Positions 16,526-28,077 of a stretch of 64,000 nt of DNA are shown here, one piece after another. Positions within the stretch are counted from its first letter, which is position 1; the number at the start of each line of letters is the position of its first letter. The DNA lies in assembly GCA_963565915.1 (NCBI GenBank), contig OY751493.1:3410001-3474000 (forward strand). Direction: 5' to 3'. The notes under the pieces are model-generated. The model was not told the DNA's origin and ran no database searches. It saw nothing but the letters and a program-made list of their open reading frames with translations. Source of the DNA: Entoloma clypeatum. Its lineage: Eukaryota > Basidiomycota > Agaricomycetes > Agaricales > Entolomataceae. The translations under genes were made by a program, and so were the position numbers.

Positions 16526-19500
16526 ATGTCTGCGCTGAACATCGGCATCAACGACGTTTCGGAGGAGACACAGGCGTTCAAGGACAAGCTTGCCAGCAAA
16601 GGTCCGTTCCACTTTTCCATATAATCCAGCTGTGGCATCACCTGTTTTCAGATGGCCATATCGCTGCACAGGAAACTAAGCTAATGAGGCAGGCCGGAGA
16701 AATGGAAGAAATTCGGTCTACTCTCAACGACGCTTTGCATAAGGCATGTCTCCATCCTCCACGATTCTGCTCCGCCAACTTATGTCCTGTCTTACCCAAG
16801 CTCACACACGAAACAAACCGCGTCCTCGAACTCGAATCCACCCTCAGGACCCGCTCACAAGATCTACAGAACGAAAAGATCGCATCACAGAATATTGCGC
16901 AAGCACTGGCAGCAGCACAGCAGCAGGTCAAGGAGAGGGATCGCGACGCAAGGGATCTCCAGATGAACCTTGAATCGCTGTCACATGTATCCGACGGGAA
17001 GAACGCTCGCTGCTCGCAACTCGAACGAGAGAGAGGCACACTACAGGCCCACATTCGGGATCTCCAGGCAAACATTCAGCAACTCACTTGTCCCCCGACA
17101 ACACCCTGCAGTAAACGCCTTCCCCCTCGTCCTCGCTCATCCTCTGTACCAGACAGCAGGATAATTACACTCGAACAAGAACTTGCCCAGTTGCGCGCGG
17201 TGATAAAGCAACGGGATGCCGAGCTAGGCCTCGCAGTTGAAAGGTTTTCACAGGCGCAAAATGAGTCCATGAGAGTTGGAAACGAGAAGTTAGCCCTGGA
17301 GAAGAGAGCTTCGCGGCAGATATCAGACCTACAGGCGTCATTGGAGGAGAAGGACGAGGAGCTCCTATATCACAGAAGACGACATGACGACGGAAGCAGA
17401 GAACGCGAATTGATGGACCGAATAGAGGAAGACGGTGCAAAAATTGCAGCGCTGGAGAGGTTGTTGGGGGAGAAGCGGGATGTGTCACGGATGAAAGAGA
17501 TGCTGAAGCAGTGCGAGCGAGACCTCGTGGAGGAGCGCAAACACGCCCAGGATTGTGAAAACAGGCAAATCGAACTCTCTAGAGAAAAGGAAGAGGCTCT
17601 TGATGCGCTCGAGCATGCTCGCCAGGAGATGGACAAATTGAGAGAATCATTACTGGAACGCGAGTTTGACATGCAGAAGCGGTATGTTCTCAATCAAAGA
17701 ATATAACCTCAAGCTTCTATTCACCTCTTTCTAGTCAAAGCGATATTTTAAATCAACACACCGAAAATAACCTAATGGACGTTGATTCCGTTGAGCCGTG
17801 TTTCCCTCCCGTGTCATCCACAACCGCCGCTGATGCAGCTGTCGCCCATATCGCACGCCTGTTGACCGCTATCGAGCGGTTGCGTAGTGAGCGAGATGGT
17901 TTGCGAAGAAGTATGCTATTCCTGGAATCCGAACACAAGTTCGCAGTGGACGGGTTGGAAGGCAAACGCGAACTGACCTCGAGTCCAAGTGCGGTGGGCG
18001 TGGATCAGAACGCAATTATCGCCCAGATGCAAAGCGAAATAAACATTCTCCGCAGCCAACTCGCCAAGGTGGACGAGAATGACGGCCTAACTCAGAGGCT
18101 GTACCGAGCTGTCGATACTTTAACCATCATCCTTCGGCACATCAGCTCTCAGATAGATGAATGCGAGACCTGTATCACCGATGTCTCCGCTTCTCGACGT
18201 GAAGTAGAGGAACGGTTGGATAGGAGCCAGAAGACAGTGAATCAGTTAGAATGCAGACTGAAAGACTTGGAGGTCAAATTGGAGGGCACCGTTCTGTGTC
18301 TGGAGGCAACCGCGACCCAGCGAAACCATTTGATGTCTCAGCTGGAAAGCAAGGAATCCGAGAGTGAAGAGGAAATTGCTTGTCTCAACGCGGCACATCA
18401 GCAAACCCGGGATGACCTCAAGAAAGCGGAAAAATCAATAGGATTACTGGAATCCGAGCGGAACTCCCTAGAACTTCAAGTGACCAGTCTTGCAGCGGAT
18501 CTACAAGTCGCACAAAAAAATATCACCAATGCTGAAAGCCGGTATAGCGAGCTCCAGTTTCACCAACTGTCTTCCATGTCCTCGAATGAAGCAAACCAAG
18601 TGCTCCGTGACCGAATTACAGAGCTTGAGATGCGCGTGATGAGGCGCACGGAGCAGATTGGCATTCATCAGCATGATATCAAGCGCATGGAGACGAATCT
18701 CAGGCTGCAAGAGGAGCGTCTGGCGGAGATGACAACAGAACTGGAAATAATCTCAGAGCAGAAAGATGCGATGGTGGAAGATTGCGCTGATGCCAGAGAA
18801 ACGAGAGATGGCGCATTGGCACGACTGGAGAGATTGGAGATGAATACGGAGATGAGACTAGAAGAAGCGGACGAAACTGTTGAGGCCCTCGTAGGAGTTA
18901 TCTTCAAGACAGTTGCGAACATGAGGAATACCATCCAGAACTCAGTCAGCGGCGCAGTATATCTGAAGGAGGAACTAGACGAGCAGCACAGGAGGAATTT
19001 GGCTTGGCATGAAGAAAAGGATGCGTTCCTAAAGGCCGAGTTGGCTACTCAGGATGACGCTCGGCAATCCGCATTAGCCCTGGCACTTTCACAAGATGGC
19101 CTAGGGAAGGCTTTGGCCTCTCTGAGCGCTCTCACGCAGGAAAGGGATCAACTTCGGCAAGATATACGGAGTCAGCAAGATCATCTCGATCGAGAAGTTG
19201 CAGAGACTCAGTCCCTAACGGCCCAGCTCGAAATCCTTCAGCACGATGCTCGCAATGCTCAGTCAGGACTCGCGAGCCAAATATCTTCTCTAGAAAGCCA
19301 GATCCAGGACCTCCGCTATGCCATCGCTGAAAGCGAAATTCGTCATCAAACGCGTGTCGACGAGCTTCAACTCTCTAGAGAATTCCTCCGAACAAAACTG
19401 GATGACATGCAACATTCTCTGGCTGATAGCAGCACCCCGGACGAGCTTGCACTACTCCGGGAAAGACATACGAAAGAAATAAATGAAACCCGGGCCCTCC

Positions 19501-21426
19501 TCACGGAGGCCCAGAGTGCATTGGAGAGATCGAATTCATTTCAAGAGGTCGCGAGGGCTGAACTACAAACGTCACTGGCGGACGCTCTCAGCCGAAAGCT
19601 GGAGCTGGAGGAACAACAGGCGGAGACATCTGAACGCTTACGCCAAAGCATCCAGGAGCTTGAACACAATCAGAAGGATGTTGTCCAACTCCAAAATAAG
19701 CTCAACGGCGCCATTTCCGAGGCACGAGAAGCGGAGAAAGCTCGTGACCAGTTCCAGGTTTCCTACAATCGCATCATAGATGAACTTTCTCAAGCCAAGA
19801 AGGACGCAGAATTGCAGGAGGCCGAACTCTCTCAACGTACCCTCGTGATTAAGCAGGCACTTGAAAACGAGCTCGTTGACCTCCAGAATAAATTGGAAGA
19901 ACGAAGTCTAGAACTCGATCGCGCTGTCAAAGAGACTGAGAGACTGCTGAGTCAACTTCAAGAGGAAGAAGAACGCCACACAGCGGACGACCAGATGCAT
20001 GTCCAACAGCTTGCCTCGGTGAATCGACAACATGAAGATGCAGAAGCCGCACTGGTGCACCTACGTCAAGAGCTACAGATCGCCGAAAACCAACTCGAGA
20101 AGTCAAGGGATGATATCAAGGTGTTACAGCAGGATAAATCATCACTTCAGGAAGAAATAACGACCCTTGAAGCTGAGATTCAACGCTCCATCTCTCTCAG
20201 TAGGTTCCTCGAGAGCCAAGCCAAAGAGAGGTTCGGGATATCTTTTCATATTAGACTATCGCGGCTCAAGCCTTCCACTAGTGAAAGCAAGATTTCTTCG
20301 ATCACAGACGAGCTGGACCGAACTCGAACAGATTTAGCTATTTCTGAAAAGTCTGCGAAAGCCGCCGAAGTCAATCTCAGTCTACAGAGCGTTCAACATA
20401 AACGGGAAATGACAGAACTTAGGCGACAACTGACCATCCTTCAATCCCAACCCGACCTTCAAGCCGCAATTTCTGAACTTGAAGAACGAAACAACGAGAT
20501 GGAGGAACTCCTTCGGAATAAATGTGCAGAAATCGAGGAGAACGATGATCGCGCACTTGAGTATGTTCGTCATGAACTTCATAGACATTCCCTTTGACAA
20601 TTTGGAATCCGACAGAATGTTGAAGGAGAACAAAAAACTCGCAACCAAGGTTGAATCGCTCACTCGCAAAGTACAGAATTTGCAAACGAAACTTGCTGCT
20701 GCCAAGGCTTCAATACCAAAAGCTTCAGAGGCTTTGAGTAATCCCTACCCGGCTCCGCCGCCAGAGCCTCTCGCTAATCCTGTCAATGTGGCATCTACTT
20801 CTCGGTCTCGACCAAGTACCCTTACAAGTACTAATCCTACCCCACCCGCCAGTACGCATGCCCCTTCTCCCATAGACAGCGTGCCTTTCCATCGCGCAGT
20901 TTCTGGTCCTCCATTGCCACGCCCCAAGACTCCAGAAAGAAACATGACTCAACCCAGTCCGGTATTCAAGGCCCAAACACCTGACAGGAGGCCAGTCGCA
21001 CCAGATCCCATGCCATCAACATCCAGCATTGGCAAGAAACGAAGAGCACCCGATGACTTTGAAGCTTGCGAAAGCGTTCCTCCTCAAGGCTTTACTGTAG
21101 ACAGCCTCCCGAGTCGCGATCATGTGGAGAGCACCACTCCTCGTGTGCGAAGAGTACTAAGCGGCTTGCAGTCCGGATTCACGCCGAAGCGGCGCCAAAA
21201 TCCCCGTCCCACAGTGGCCATGCCCTCTCCGAGACGCGCAACTACAGGAACTTCTGCGCGGACGTCGCCCGTGATTGCTGATGTCACAAATAGCCCCCGA
21301 GGGTCTTCACAGACAACGGGCCAGTCTGCGAAGGAAAAAAGGAGCTGGTTAGGCAAAATCCGAGGGCAGACGACGTCCAAGACCATGGACTCAAGCAGAG
21401 CGAGATTCGAACGAGAGTCATCATAA
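16526..21426 (+). CDS. Very long coiled-coil protein with basic Ser/Pro-rich tail
   Basis: Exons 16526-16601, 16652-17681, 17735-20560 and 20616-21426 are in frame and give about 1,580 residues. Nearly all of residues 30-1360 is heptad coiled coil rich in Glu, Gln, Leu and Arg, with a short break at TCPPTTPCSKRLPPRPRS. The tail is Pro/Ser/Thr-rich with TP sites (PKTPERNMTQ, AQTPDRRP), a KKRRAP nuclear-signal-like stretch and a basic end (KEKRSWLGKIRGQ). A 57-nt piece at 16744-16800 (ACLHPPRF...) breaks the heptads and may be a GC-AG intron, giving 1,561 residues. Another weak in-frame intron may lie near 20205-20278. The design fits a spindle-pole, kinetochore or nuclear-matrix structural protein, and the cell-cycle boxes upstream agree, but no family was identified. 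Confidence 0.88.
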
Positions 21427-21597
21427 GCATTCAATTTCAGTCTTAGTGCACACATTTGTATTTCTTATTAGTACATATCTATCAGGTAGTAGCAATACTA
21501 GTCTAGTAATTTATGTAAGCAAATAAATGACTTGCGTTCTGAGTCTACACAAACTTCATGACCACAAGTGGCTTGCCCTTGGCTCCTTACTCGAGTT

Positions 21598-24500
21598 ATG
21601 TTTCTCAAGCAGAAAGAAGCTGGTTGCATGGATCTTTCCGTAGAGCTACGCGATCCCGATGTTTGGAAGGTCGGCGTTTTGAGGACATCAGACTATCCCC
21701 AAAACATTACAGCTCTCGCGAGTGAACCTGTCTCTGGGCTCCTTGCTGTTGGTATGAGTTTCCCAACATGTCATTGACTCCTGTCGGATGACTTTCCTAG
21801 GCACCGCTGATGGTGTTGTATATGTGTTCGGCAGACCAGGAGTGGAGACCAAGTTGAAGCTACCTGAACCAGTGGGAGTGAAATTTCTTCAGTTCGCGAC
21901 TCTAGCCTTCCAGCTCATTGGCCTTGGCAAGTTATCAAAGTCCCCTCAATATCATTTTGTTCGAATGACGACCACATGTAGATGACCAGAACATGTTGCA
22001 TCTATGGAGCTTGTCATCTTACGGCCGACCAAAACTTGTGATCTCGGTCAGATTTGATGCAACCAGGTAAGGGCACTGCTCAAGAGCTGTCGAAAGTCCT
22101 AACGATCTGTTTTTTCCGCAAGTTCTCTTGCGGTGTCACCCTCTCATAATCATGTTCGTATAATCCTATCCTGGGATGCCTGGGTTTATGCAGGTCTCGC
22201 TAGGCCTTTGTTGCCCTGAACTCTGGAGAAATCAAGACATATGATCTGCTGTGTCTTCGGAAATCTCCCTATACCATGCCCAATATGTGGAAACTTTATG
22301 AAGCCAAGCTGTCAGCAAAAAGAGAACCTCCAACATCCCATCCAGAATTGTATGTAATCTGGCTCTTTGCCATACATTATTTTTCATCCTCGGCAGACTG
22401 GTAGAAGTCGTCACTCATCCCAGAAATTTGAACAATATATTTGTTGCATATGGAGGTTCGTCTAGCCCTTACAAGGGTTCCTCTCGCCAATAAAGGCCAT
22501 TTAACAGGCGGAGTGGTTCTTGCTGATCTTGTATGGTTGTGCAACACTGATATATCTGGTAACAACACAGCTGAATGACTTCCGTTAGGCGAAACGGGAC
22601 ACAATTCGAGCATATGAACTGATAATACCTCCTGGAGCGCCTGGCGTGTCTGGCTACGGAAGTCCTGTGAGTGTATGAGCTATAAACATATCGTTATGTG
22701 ATTCTATACTTGCACGTAGGACGTCATGACACAACGTAGACCACAGGTTACTGCTCTGTCAATACATCCGTCGGGACACTTCTTTGCCGTTGGTTATGCC
22801 GATGGCTCGTTAGCCTTTTGGGCAGTTGAAGATGAAGAAACCCCTATTCTGGTTAGGACGCTGGACGCACTTGACATCAATTTCGTGGAACCGGATGAGC
22901 TTGAGCATTCTTTAACACTGGCCAAACAAAATCAAATCTCTACACGTCGGCTTGAACGAGAGCCAATATTCAAACTCACTTGGAGTGGCTTCTCAAACTC
23001 AGCGGATCCCCGAGGTGGCAAAACAACTCTCGCCATCTTAGGAGGTCTTAACGTGGGTGATCCACTGGGACTAACCGTCATTCAGCTTCCTGCCTTCAAC
23101 CCCCCGGACCCGCCATCAACGAATGAATCCGACGCCCACCTTCATCCATTCCTGCGGACCGAGATGCGTGGATCTCTTGATCCCTTGGAATCATATTTCT
23201 ATCACTCTCGTGGCATAGTCCAGGATTATCTCCTTATTCCTCGACAGAGTCCTCATTTCTCGGGGTCATTTGACCCCATAGCAATAATACTACTGGCTGA
23301 AGGGACGGCTAATACGCGAGTTATTCAGGCGTATGATTTTCCTCCCCCCGAATTCTTCCCAGGCTCAGAAGATCCGAAACTCAACACAGAGACAGTGAAA
23401 GATGCTGCTGAATCTTTGTCGGATGCATTAGCCTCTACTTTACAGGCATTGCAGGCCACAGACCAGCCGCGACGTTTGGTCCTGCCCCAAACTCTACTGA
23501 ATGGAAGCATTGGTCTACAGGATGGACAACTATTGAGAATTGAACGAGGAATATATCAAACATTGACCCGTGAGGAGGTCAAGCGCGATCCTTGTTTACC
23601 GCTGAAAGGCGGTCTGGCTTGGTCTGGTGAGGCAGAAGCGGGCAACTTAAAACTTGCTAAAGTTAGTCTACACCCTCAATTCTAAGCTGTCACCTGTGCT
23701 CACCCAGTTTTCCCAGCATCAACCGCATCGCATCCTGATAACCCATTCTTTGGATCTGACTATCCGATTTCATGATATCAGTGCCCAGTTATTGATTGGC
23801 TTGCCGCCGAACCCAATCCAACGGTCTTTTCCCAATCCATTGGATGATCTTACGGTTGATCTGAAGCCTGTATTTATGGATTCTTTTGTCGCACGGAAAA
23901 GATCACTGTCACTTCTCGATATTGCGGTTATTGACTCGGTACATTTCTCAAAGCAAACTTTCGAGACCGTCGTAGTCTTGAAGACAGGGGAGATTGTGGT
24001 CTTTCGACTATCTGGCCCGCGGCAACCTTGTCAGCAAAGAGAACTATCGGATAAAGAGTTGATTAGTTTAGAACATGTTGCAAGTCAGCATGTGTTCTCC
24101 CCGTTCCTCATGTTCGCCCCCGGGTTGGGTCCAGTCGAAGCTTGTACAGCCTCAGATATTGGTGCGATTTTTTTTTTTCATCCATTGTGATGTACTCAGA
24201 CTCACCCTTTGCTATCAGGATTTGTTGCCGTGGCATATCATAGTGCTATGTTTGTCATTAGTTTACAGGGTCCTAAGATTATTTTCCGGCGCATGGACGG
24301 AAAGTCTTCAAAGGGAAAACATATCATTGGTCTCCATCCAGGTCGGTCGGAAACAGACTCTATCACCTCGCTGGTCTGGACTACAAGTCCCCTTGCAAAA
24401 GGTATCTCTGAAAATTCACGGCCCACCATGCTTTATGATAGATTGATCACAGATCCACAATCACGCATTCGCCTTATAGCCTTGCACACATCGGGCAATT

Positions 24501-25687
24501 ACGAGATCTTCACCATCGTCCAGTCGGGGCCTGTGTTGACATGCAACGGACCGATCTCGGTTGAAGGGGGAATATCGCACCCGATTCCCCGCGGGTCCTT
24601 CATCATCGATAGCAGATCTGGGCATAACTGGACTGCCGACAAAGCACAACTAAGTGGGTCAATACCTGATGTACCAGCCAGGATCGCGTCAAAACCCGGG
24701 ATATTAGTTATGACTGGCGCGAAGGGTGCCAAGTGCGTTTCGGGGATCAACGGAGAGCGAGTTGGAAAAGTAGATTGGGGAAGCAAAGTTGGTGCTGTCC
24801 AAGCTGTACAAATTGTTGAGAAAATGGGTTCGAATATATTTCTTCCTCCTTCAAAGAGCCCAGGCTGATCAATGTTCCTGACAGGTTCTCATGCACTAGT
24901 TGTGGTGACTGATAAGTATGAAGTCTTAGTCTACTCTCTTCCTCACCTCGAATTACTGCAAAACTTGAAATTACCAACAATCCCGTTTTCGTGAGCCATG
25001 ATTTCCTTCCTCCCGAGTCTTCCATTCATCGTATTGTTAGTTCGCTAACTCTCGACGAGTCTGGAGATTTCGTTGCATGGAGATCTCATCCATCCTCAAG
25101 AACCATATGGCAAGCGACTTATGGTACTCTGTTCGATATGCGAAGAGCGTACGAACTTCCTGATATCGATTTTGCGTGCACCAAACCCACTGTACCTCCT
25201 CAACCACAACCTGTTCCATTAGGACCTTCCTCCATCTTCCAGCTTAGGTCTTGGTTGCCATTCAACACACCGATGACGGGCAACCAGCTGGATGATTTAC
25301 GTGCGTGTTTTTCTGACACAACTTCCTGCCCCGACTGACAATTTGATTACTCTGTAGTTGGAGGACCGGATAGGCCCATCCCGCAGCCAGAGACCCAACA
25401 GTGGAATTATCCAGATGGAACAAACCTTAGTGCAGGGGCGTCCGGAGTTGCCACTGTCAACACGCAGAATACTCTGTATGATCGGTTGACGTCGACACTG
25501 AGTGAAAGAGGGTATGGCAGCCGCATTTCTCAACTCTTCTCAAAACCGCTGAAAACAGAACTCTAGGCAAATGTTGCAAGATTTGGAAGCCCAATTCAAT
25601 GCGCTTGAAGAGGGGAGTAAGAGCATGGTTGTGCAGGCAAAAAGACTTGCCACCCAACAAACAGCAAAATCGTGGTTCGGGCTATAG
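21598..25687 (+). CDS. SRO7: Sro7/tomosyn (lethal giant larvae family) exocytosis regulator
   Basis: Starts MFLKQKEAG...LSVELRDPDVWKVG, then ITALASEPVSGLLAVG and the first WD blades, as in fungal Sro7. Repeats of the two seven-bladed propellers follow: TALSIHPSGHFFAVGYADGS, KLTWSGFSN and a run to LNLKLPTIPVFVSHDFLPP in the last third. The C-terminus (about 25440-25687) is a tomosyn-type SNARE-like tail: LYDRLTSTLSERG, QMLQDLEAQFNALEEGSKSM, then TAKSWFGL. The family binds the plasma-membrane Qbc SNARE (Sec9) and the Rab Sec4 and helps dock secretory vesicles. Numerous short introns interrupt the gene, notably in the first kilobase where several exons are under 100 nt; not all were fixed. It lies 171 bp after the coiled-coil gene. 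Confidence 0.9.
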
Positions 25688-25825
25688 ATGTATCAGATGT
25701 TTGGGTCAATGAGTACTGGTCTATGGTAGAAATCACGATATTCTACTCATCAATCAAGCTTTTACAAGTTGTGTTCAGCTCATTGAGGGATGGAGTAAAA
25801 TATATGACAACAACCGACACAGCTG

Positions 25826-26789
25826 ATGGACGCGCAGCAAGCGGCCGACAGCAACACCATGGGTGACTACGAACAACTTCACCGGCAGTGCAGGACACTC
25901 GAGAATCTCTTTGACTCGAAGCTCACCTCCTATTCCCAGGTCGTCGCGACCGTCTCGCACTCCTCTCACGACATAGAAGCCACCGGATGTCCTGAACGAT
26001 GGAGGGATATGGAAGCAGAGCTTGATGACCTCCTTGAGAAGGCACGCATTTTACTCATCTACTCGTTTCTCATGTGCAGACACTTAATCCCCGGCAGCTG
26101 GAGGAAACAAACGAGCAGCTGGCTTTACTCGCTAATATCCCTGATCGAATGTCGCCATCCATGCTTCGAGCTATCCAGCGACATCGGGAACTCTTCCAGG
26201 ACAATACACGTGAATTGCGGAGAACAAAGGTGGGTCACTTGTCTGCTCTTCTCTCCCTCTATTTCATAGAGCATAGACGAGTGTGAAGAATGCGTTGGAC
26301 CAGGCAAACCTGCTAACAGGCGTTCGAAATGATATCGAGTGGGTAATTTGGCTCGCGATCAGCCCTCCGCTGTTGACTTCGTCTCTGCAGCGCATACAAA
26401 TCTTCTGCAGCAGATTCATTACTCGCAGAACGCGGTAGGATCGATAGCTCTCACCGAATGACTGATGACATACTCAAGTGCGCTGAGTTCTGCTCCTCGC
26501 GTGGATGGGCTAACGCTAGTCATTTTCCAGCCAAGCGTATGAAACCCGTTCTGAATTTGGGAGACAACGCGCTTCATTGGCAGGCATAAACAGCCGGATG
26601 CAAGGGGTTATAAGTACGTTTATTGGTTCATTCGTGTCTGCCCACACTCAACACCTGTGACCAGCCACCATGCCTGGCGTTAATCATGTTTTGTCCATGA
26701 TAAAATCTAGACGGCGAAGGGACTCAATCATTCTTGGCTTGCTCATTGGCATTTCTATCATCGTCATACTGACTTATATGTGGAACTGA
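25826..26789 (+). CDS. GOS1: Golgi Qb-SNARE Gos1 (GOS28/GOSR1)
   Basis: The frame gives YEQLHRQCRTLENLFDSKLT at the start, LEETNEQLALL further in, then LAERGRIDSSHRMTDDIL and QAYETRSEFGRQRASLAGIN of the SNARE motif. SRMQGVISTMPGVNHVLSMI and the RRRRDS linker follow, before a C-terminal anchor LGLLIGISIIVILTYMW. This is the classic Gos28 order. It acts in intra-Golgi and ER-Golgi vesicle fusion as a tail-anchored protein. Two starts are possible: ATG 25826 (MDAQQAADSNT) and ATG 25859 (caccATGGgt context, MGDYEQLHRQC). The second fits the family N-terminus better. At least five short introns interrupt it. Confidence 0.93.
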
Positions 26790-26898
26790 CGAACCCCAGT
26801 GCCAGCTGTGATCGTTGCGAGATGGTAGGATACGACAGGGTATAATGATATACAGTACATATGTTTGTTTGGCGACTTCCACTTGTCTTGTGCGGACT

Positions 26899-28016
26899 TT
26901 ATGGACGTCGTTCAGCGACAGGATGGGGGTCCGCCCTCTTGAATGCAAACCAGTTCCTCTCCAACTTGCGAACAGCACCCCAGTTGCCTTCATCCAAGTC
27001 GTCTACCCAATCCTTTTCCAGATCCCATCCCTTCACTTCCGCGACTGTCTTAATCATATCCCATGTTCTCTCCGTGCACATGTTGATGTCATTGAAGTCT
27101 GATTCGACCAACAGTCGATCCGGCGAACAAGCGGCAATGAGTGGCCTGTGACTTGGGGAGCGACCGTTGATTACGGTTGAAAGTGATAGAAAGACATTTC
27201 TGTGATTTCTCTGAAGGTCTGTGGTGAGTGTGTAAGTTCTCTGCGAGAAACATTGCCCTGCCTCAATATCACGCCATGTTTCCTGGCTCACAGTGCAACT
27301 GTGCACATCTACATTGATTCTAGTCCATTTCTCTCCATGCTTGACCTTCATATGGGTAAAAAGATCGACTGTGGCGAGTTGGGATTTGACGCTATGAATG
27401 CTGACGTTGCGACCTAGTTCGACGGCAAGGTCAAGCTGCGCCTCGAGAATGGCAATTTGGTGATCGAATGGGACTGAAAAAGGACTCAGTTCTCGACGTG
27501 AAGCATAGTAATCATATGGAATTCGGAATGCCCGATCCAAGCCGACTTCCCCAAGCATTGCGTCGGGGAATGCTTCGAAATTGGAACGGAGGTCAGCGAG
27601 AATGGTGTCGAGGGGTATTGGCTCCGGCAATAGAGGGAGAAGTTTGTCGAAAGCTGCGACATGCTCAGGGGTCGGTGGCGAGTCGAAGAGGAGTAGGTTT
27701 CGATAGTGGTCATCTTTTGACGAGATGAAGCGCAAGGCTATCTGGTGAATGAACCAGGGATGGTAGCCTTCAACGGGAGAATTATCCTTGAACAGCGTGT
27801 CTGAATGAGAATTGACCACCAACCAAAACAAGGAACGACTTTTGTCGGATATGCAGTCGCCAGATCGTGGACTCGCTGCTGATCTGAAGGCATCGTCGAC
27901 ATGGCGCAGACGGTGATCTGCAGCCGCGCCATCGACTCGGGGGAAATAGATGGGGCATCTGTGGGATGGCAGTGGACGTCGACGACGTGCCTCAACACGC
28001 TCTCATTGATCATCAC
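26899..28016 (-). CDS. TatD-family metal-dependent hydrolase (Scn1-like)
   Basis: Exon 1 (28016-27824) begins MMINESVLRHVVDVHCHPTD, which holds the HxH metal site at the end of strand 1, and ends CFG. The next exon, from 27767, continues YHPWFIHQIALRF, so the frame is preserved. Further motifs are EVGLDRAFRIPYDYY, ILEAQLDLAVELGRNVSIHS (third His), RINVDVHSCT and LLVESDFND, the late metal/catalytic Asp. The family includes nucleases and the S. pombe Cut9-interacting protein Scn1, so a phosphodiesterase or DNase role is likely but not proven. A 51-nt in-frame piece at 27211-27261 interrupts DIE/RNHRNVFLSLST and may be a GC-AG intron. Its start is 61 bp from that of TRM5, on the opposite strand. 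Confidence 0.88.
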
Positions 28017-28077
28017 AGTGATCGGGACTGTAGTCCAGATTTGGTCACCGTTGTCAAACTTGCACTGTCACCGGCGC

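Noticed and set aside
17165..17488. Antisense frames within the coiled-coil gene
   Set aside because: Low-complexity shadow of the coiled-coil codons on the other strand.
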